Shown here piece after piece: positions 58,617 to 64,000 of a stretch of DNA of 64,000 bases (within the stretch, counting starts at the first letter, position 1; every line of letters begins with the position of its first letter). A program made the translations under genes and the position numbers. The stretch lies in NCBI RefSeq assembly GCF_036373705.1, contig NC_089867.1:24981823-25045822 (forward strand). Reading direction: 5' to 3'. The notes beneath the pieces were generated by a model, which ran no database searches, was not told the DNA's origin, and worked only from the letters and a program-made list of their open reading frames with translations. This stretch comes from Amia ocellicauda (lineage: Eukaryota; Chordata; Actinopteri; Amiiformes; Amiidae).

Positions 58617-59929
58617 ATGAGGCCGGGACATTGTCGCCGGTGCGACTGTAACAGCGCGATGACACTGAAGCTGAAACAATGACGCGGAAGAGTCGGGACT
58701 GAACTGGATACAGAGTCGCCTCTCTAGGACTGGACGGCACAGGACCCCGGGAAACGTGTCTGACAGCTGCTAAAGACAAGGTCACGAACATGTATGTTTT
58801 ATACACGTTTATCTGCACTTTAGGAGAATGCATGTGACGCAGCTGCTGATAAAGTTCAGCCTCATTAAAGTACCACGGGTCCATGTGTGTGTATAAGATA
58901 TGCATGTGCAGTGTTTTCAAAAGTGTCTTGTTTTCTCCAATATAAAAAATGCCAAGAGACTACTGAAGATCGGGGTTTTATTCTTTAAAAATCAAGTCAA
59001 ACGTTGGATTCAGCAACAGTTGTGACTACTGTCCAGGCGTGTCTCTTTGGGACGGGGGCTGCATCAGATCCCCGGACAACTAAAGAGCCCAGATGATTTG
59101 ACTGCAGATGCGTTTTCCTACAACTAAGTAGCTGCTTTGTGATCCAATTACACAGCAGTGTCGGCTTATAGTGGAGAGGTGATGTAGGAGCTACAGAGAG
59201 GCACTTTGATCACACCTTGACACCTGAATAGGTGCAGGAATCCCTGCAAGTCTGCAGCCTGGAGGGACGGTTCAGTTTTATTCCAAAGCCATTCATTTAT
59301 GTCCTTTCCCAAACCGCAGAGCAGTCGTCTCGGAGTCAGATTTCTCGGTGATCTCAGTGGAGTATCAGACTACTCTCGTATACTGCTGGGCATGCTTCGG
59401 GTTTCTTCCCCAAAACACAGCATTAACAGCAGCCCCCGCCAACAGCAGAGGAATCGGTCTGTTTTCTGACATTACCGCTCCCTCTAAACTTAATTCCAGC
59501 CTTCTGCATGACTAGCATAGCTTTACCCATGAGGTAAATTTACAAGATGCTGTTGTGTTTCTGTCCCCTCTGTTTCGTGCTTGGTGTTGTGTTGCCCTTT
59601 TCCTCACTGGGTGTGCAGGCGTGAGCACGTCCCAGAGAAGGTGTGACCCTGTATTGCGGCATCCTATGGTATTCAGTACCATTTATTTTCAGGCTTTTCC
59701 CAAGCATAAATGCATTCACCTCCTTTCCAAGCAGACTGGTAAGGCCTCACCATCTTGGTGGGACAGAACCACCAAGAGAACAGTATCTATCGATGCTTCT
59801 GCTGTGTAGTGAAGTATTTTCAGTGCTGCAGATGACTGCCCTGTTTGCCAGTGTTTCAGATGGACTTTAATTAAAAGCACGATGGAATAGGATTTATTTA
59901 TTAATCCTCATCACTTCGTTTTCTTCCAG
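58617..59929 (+). other. CCDC50-like intron 1 (remaining part)
   Basis: No exon recognised; ends with the acceptor CGTTTTCTTCCAG at 59917-59929. Confidence 0.55.
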
Positions 59930-60022
59930 TGCCCATAGGAGCTGGTTGCTGGATAACACCCGTCCCCTGGATGCCATGAGGCTGTGATTGCCGGTGAGGA
60001 GGCAGCAGGAGGTACCACAACC

Positions 60023-60071
60023 ATGACCGAGCTAGAGATTGACCAGTCTCACCTGCCGCGGGTGCAGGAAG
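60023..60071 (+). CDS. ccdc50: CCDC50-like (Ymer), first coding exon (partial gene)
   Basis: The exon runs 59930-60071, with ATG at 60023 and donor GTAAGG at 60072. It encodes MTELEIDQSHLPRVQE plus the first base of the next codon. This resembles the human CCDC50 N-terminus as I recall it (MAEVSIDQSKLPGVKE; IDQS, LP and V.E shared), where coding exon 1 also ends. CCDC50 is a ubiquitin-binding coiled-coil adaptor linked to EGFR and NF-kB signalling. Two minute upstream ORFs (ATGCCATGA at 59971 and ATGAGGCTGTGA at 59976) precede the start. The downstream exons, expected to begin with a Val-Cys pair, are not found up to 64,000, so the rest lies beyond the window. Identification rests on 16 residues plus the position beside urotensin. 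Confidence 0.65.
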
Positions 60072-63000
60072 GTAAGGCCTGTGTCGACTGCGAAGGGGGG
60101 CTCTCTCTTTCACAGTCGGCTGTATTTGGTTTTTGCCTTCTTTGGTGCGGAGCGGTTGATGTAGTCATCTACATGGCTTCTCCTTGCGTCTCAAGCTGTC
60201 AGTTCAGACAACAACAAAGCAGAATATGTAGTGATAAAAGATGTGAGCTTGATAATGGCAGTGTTTTCTGAGAACCGTGCTGAACGCTTCGGGGTGGGAT
60301 GTCAGTGGCGGCGGTGGAATCCTGCAGCTGTCTTCTGTTGTGATTACTCTTCTGCGCAGCACAAGGCTCCCAATCAGCTTTCATATCCTCAGATCTGCGT
60401 TCCTGGCTGTGCCGAGCTGTCGGGCAGCCCTGTGTTTAATGTTACAGTCGTGTTCGGTCATGCCGACACAATGGCACACCCCGTACTGCGTTCTCGATGC
60501 AAATTCAGCCCGACGACACACATTGTTGTGAGCGGTATGGAAATGTGGTGTGTATCATCTGTACAACCTCTTTAAGTTGCCTTGTGCAATAAACCTGAAA
60601 ATTAAGACTACATTGTATTTCGGACATGTTTGAACTCAGAATTGGTGTAGAACTGTTTACATACAATAAAAAAATCCCCTTAATGATTTGCTTGAATCAG
60701 TTGTTGACTTTTTAGTGTAATTATCTCCATGTCACTGAAAATAAGTGCTGTGGATTGTTGTCATGTGAAGCACCTACAATACAAGCTTAAACCTTAAAGA
60801 TTGATTAGAGGTATGTCCATGCATGGTCCCAAGTACAGGTTTACACCAGCGCACAGAGGTCACTTGAATGGGTCAGAAAACTAGGATTCATTTCCAGTCA
60901 GAGCGTCTTTCCTAAAGCACAATTCGCTGTTGTTTTGCTTCATATGTGTCTCACACAGGGGGGTGGCGGTTGGACCTTTATTGTAACTGGGATGAATTTG
61001 GTGAACCGCTCAGTCCCTGCCCCCCCGTCTGTGTGAATGCTGATCAGAAACTATGACACTGAGGTATGCGCTCGTCCAGTGAGCGCCCAGCGGAGCTGCC
61101 CATGTTAATGCCGTCTCTCTCCCGCCTCCATTGTGCTCTGCTGAGTGTGCTCCTGCCGACACTCTGGGCCTGTTTCTAATTACATCAGTAATTGCTGTTC
61201 CACTTAGAGATCCAGCCAAAAATAAAACGCAGCTCCTGGAACGATCCCTTCACGGCCAGACACGCTGAGCAGCACAACGAGAACACGTGTACGAGCGAGA
61301 GGCGGCCATTTCACCCGCCGTACTCCGCAATGAGTCCCTTCGCCATCCCCGAATAAGATCACAAGACAGAGCAGAGTATGACAGCTGTAATTTTCCCTGG
61401 TTAAGGCACTAAATAATGAACAGTAATAAACTATAGCCTGCTTTGAGACAGTGATGCCGATGCTCTCGCCATGTTGTAAACATGTCTGCAGGCTCAGGGT
61501 TTTCTCATTTGGTCCGCTGATGAAATGCACAGCGAGCTGCATGTCCATGTTACATTTTGCGCTCAGCCATGATCCTGGAAGCCGGCATCCTTCTCTCATC
61601 TCTCGCCCTGTGAGGTTTACTTTCCCAGTTGCGTGGTTTCCCTGTTCCCTGGTCCCTAGTTCTAGAAATTGGGACTTTTAAAAAATGTTGTTTTGTGATA
61701 TAAAATTCCCTGCTAACCAGATGGGTATTTGAATTATTTTTTGTAGTGTTTGGTTTGGTTTTCACATTGTTGTGTGCGCTCTCCCACACCCAGACCTTCA
61801 TTCTCACTTCCAGTAACGTGTGTTGGCACAGTTGAATACAGGCACGATGCGTCACTCTATCGGTGGGAATGGGAGCGTTGTGATTGTGGCGGGAAGTGCG
61901 TTTTTATCCGCACTAGACTGCACTGCACCAGGGTTCACCCCGAGCATCTCTGAGACCCACACGCACCCTTGTCTTGCGTTTCATGCACGGTATATTGTGG
62001 TTGTGTGTTCATTTTAATACGGTGGAGCTCTGTAGATTTGAATGCTTTTGTTTTCTTGAAAGCTGATGAGCTGAAGGTTCAAGCCACTGCAATAAATAAT
62101 TAAATGCACACAAAATCCTATCATGTGATATTAAACCACGTACAATATTTACATGTAGTTGTGTACCTGAAGTGAACTTAACTTAACTGTCAGTCCAATA
62201 GAGGGAATTATATTGCGAATTCAAGCCCTTGTGCACATTTACCCTGGTATGTTTACCATAGCATTTGTTTGAAATCTTGAACTTGTTTTTGCTCAGCCCA
62301 TGTTGAACCCATGGTTAGCCACTGTAAATGTATGGTACAACCACAGTAAAAGCACGATAAAAGTGTCAACATCCTGTGGTGAATTTGCCTGGGGAAACTT
62401 GCACAAGAGATATTGTGTCCTCAGTGTTCGGTGGCCGGGGTCAGAGCTCTGTGAGAGTCTGGGATCGTGGGAGGGGCAGCCGGAGCACTTGGAGGCAGAA
62501 GTGCGTTTCCGGCCCGAGTTGACCCGGCTCCAGAGATCCTCCGCGGATAGCCGTGCATTGCCGGGGCCTGGCTGTCGACGCCCTGGGAATTCGGTTGCAT
62601 TCCTTCTGAAGCAGGAGGGGAGGGAGGGAGCTGGTGTCAGTGTTTGTGTGTCGGATGGAGAGGGGGAGGGGGAGGGGAAGAGGGAGGTTGATGGTTGCGA
62701 TTGGGACGGCACTTGTTGTCCTGCCCAGCGACAGCAACCGATCTCTCCACACACGGTCAGGCTGTGATGGGCAACATCTCCACTCAGAACAACACGGCAC
62801 TTTTCTCAGCAGCGGCCCAGTGTGGTGTAAGAATTGTGCTCTTTGGTAGATCTACCCGGGGATACAGATCTTATTATAGCAATCCAGTGGTATTTGTAGA
62901 TTTCTTAGTGGAAAAGTTGTATAAATATGTATTGTGTACTTCATAGTGATATCATATGTTTATAGTCATTAACTTGAATAATTTGTGTAGATGTTTGTTT

Positions 63001-64000
63001 TTTGTATAGTGATGTCAAATATTTAAAGTGTAAAGTAGTGGCTTATTTGTTTTAAGTCATCCAATGAGACCATATGAAAAGTGCTTTTACCACTTTATTA
63101 TTGCATAAGTACACCCAGGTAGATTTACCACATAGGTACAAATACTGTCTCACACCAGACAACTGCAGGAGTGTGCCACAGGGTCTGAGAGTCTGTTTGT
63201 GGGACTGGCATTGTGGCACTGTGGCCGGTGGATTATTTTTGTGTTGATTCAGTAACTGTTCTGGAGTCCTATACACTCAGCCCACTCGTTCATTGTGAAT
63301 GTCCTTCCTTCCATTCAATCCCGATCATTCAGTTCATCCCTGGAGCAAACCAGTGAGAGAGGCGGTGAACTTAGGAGTCACTTCGGACAGATTCACAGTC
63401 ATGCGTCTCATGAGAAGAGCACTACGCCTGGGTTGAGCAACCGTTGTTTTGTTCTTACTAGATAATATTTCTGGGCATGATCTCTAAACTTGCAATCTTA
63501 TCTCTGCCATCTGTTTACAAACTGCTGCCTAATAGCCCTTCACTGGTGGTTTACCTCACAGGGAGTTCATTTCCCTTTGCGCTCTGATCTCTCCTGCAGG
63601 TGCCACCGGTGTGTCACTGCAGATCTGCGTGTTAAAGGGCAGCGTTGCGAGGAGAAGTCATCGTACCGTGTTTTTGGAAGGGTCTCTCGATCTTGGCGGC
63701 ATGGAGATGCCCCAGGTGACTCCCATCTCCTCCGCTGCCTGTCTCAGTGCGTCATTTGCTCATTTGGACCGTGCCACTCTTTCCGCTAATCCTTATGTCT
63801 AATCCTTAATTCAGAGCAAATCTTTCGCTAGGTTAAACACACTAGTTGGCGGGAAGCATTTCTTTGTGATTTACAAACCTATTGGCCCCTTATTGTGTGT
63901 GTGTCTCTCTCCTTATCTATCTTTCCTCTCCTCTGCAGACTCTCCACTCAACTCCTCTCGCTCCAGTTCTGTTGTCGTGCGGACTTCTTTTGCCCTCCCA
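60072..64000 (+). other. Presumed CCDC50-like intron 2, running off the window
   Basis: Splice-like segments at 63,600-63,716 and from 63,939 have acceptor-type ends (CTCCTGCAG, CTCTGCAG), but their translations do not resemble CCDC50. No complete gene is seen. Confidence 0.45.

Noticed and set aside
62400-62520. Reading LCESLGSWEG as the second CCDC50 exon
   Set aside because: Only the Cys-Glu-Ser fits; phase and following residues do not match the family.
63600-64000. Two possible exons at the window end
   Set aside because: Acceptor-like ends exist, but translations in the required phase do not resemble CCDC50 and no other family is recognised.
1-64000. Search for CRISPR arrays, prokaryotic operons or phage systems
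   Set aside because: The DNA is vertebrate nuclear sequence; tandem arrays here are micro- and minisatellites without spacer structure.

Overview
The window is nuclear DNA of a ray-finned fish, probably a bony fish with a fairly compact genome. The evidence is multi-exon genes with GT-AG introns, abundant CA/GT microsatellites, an intact fish-type Tc1 transposon, and a urotensin II ending [12 protein letters not shown], close to fish forms and unlike tetrapod ones. The species cannot be fixed from the sequence.

Gene order from left to right is: last four coding exons of CAMTA1 (+, about 836-6154, then a long AT-rich 3'UTR to about 12,985); complete VAMP3 (+, 13,754-25,161); complete PER3 (+, promoter near 29,000-29,150, CDS 34,062-43,617, 22 coding exons, about 1,351 aa); a small secreted-peptide gene that I read as an osteocrin (OSTN/musclin) paralogue (+, 50,813-51,848); urotensin II UTS2 (-, 54,542-52,778); and the first coding exon of a CCDC50-like gene (+, ATG at 60,023, continuing past the window). 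CAMTA1-VAMP3-PER3-UTS2 is the order of human 1p36. The triplet osteocrin(+), urotensin(-), CCDC50(+) has the order and strands of human 3q28 (OSTN, UTS2B, CCDC50). This locus therefore appears to keep both halves of an ancestral cluster that mammals split between paralogous chromosomes.

Mobile DNA: a complete Tc1/mariner element with an intact DD34E transposase in a CAMTA1 intron (2,258-3,829); a fold-back MITE in PER3 intron 1 (about 29,825-30,165); a non-autonomous hAT-like element with an 8-bp target duplication in PER3 intron 9 (37,390-38,122); two 5'-truncated copies of one non-LTR retrotransposon in the PER3 3' region (44,694-46,880), apparently inserted at the same target site; and a short LTR-like remnant with a tRNA-Leu primer-binding site between UTS2 and the CCDC50-like gene (56,336-57,203).

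Functionally the genes are only loosely related. CAMTA1 is a calmodulin-binding transcription factor, VAMP3 a vesicle SNARE, PER3 a circadian repressor, and two genes encode peptide hormones (an NPR-C-type ligand candidate and urotensin II). PER3 keeps the HLH-like segment, both PAS domains, a beta-TrCP-like degron region, the PER3-type middle region and the CRY-binding C-terminus with its CxxC. Its promoter carries a CACGTG E-box, a CACGTT E'-box, two CCAAT boxes, a GC box and a CRE. All exon models below were built by eye from splice signals, reading frame and family similarity; none was checked against transcripts or databases.
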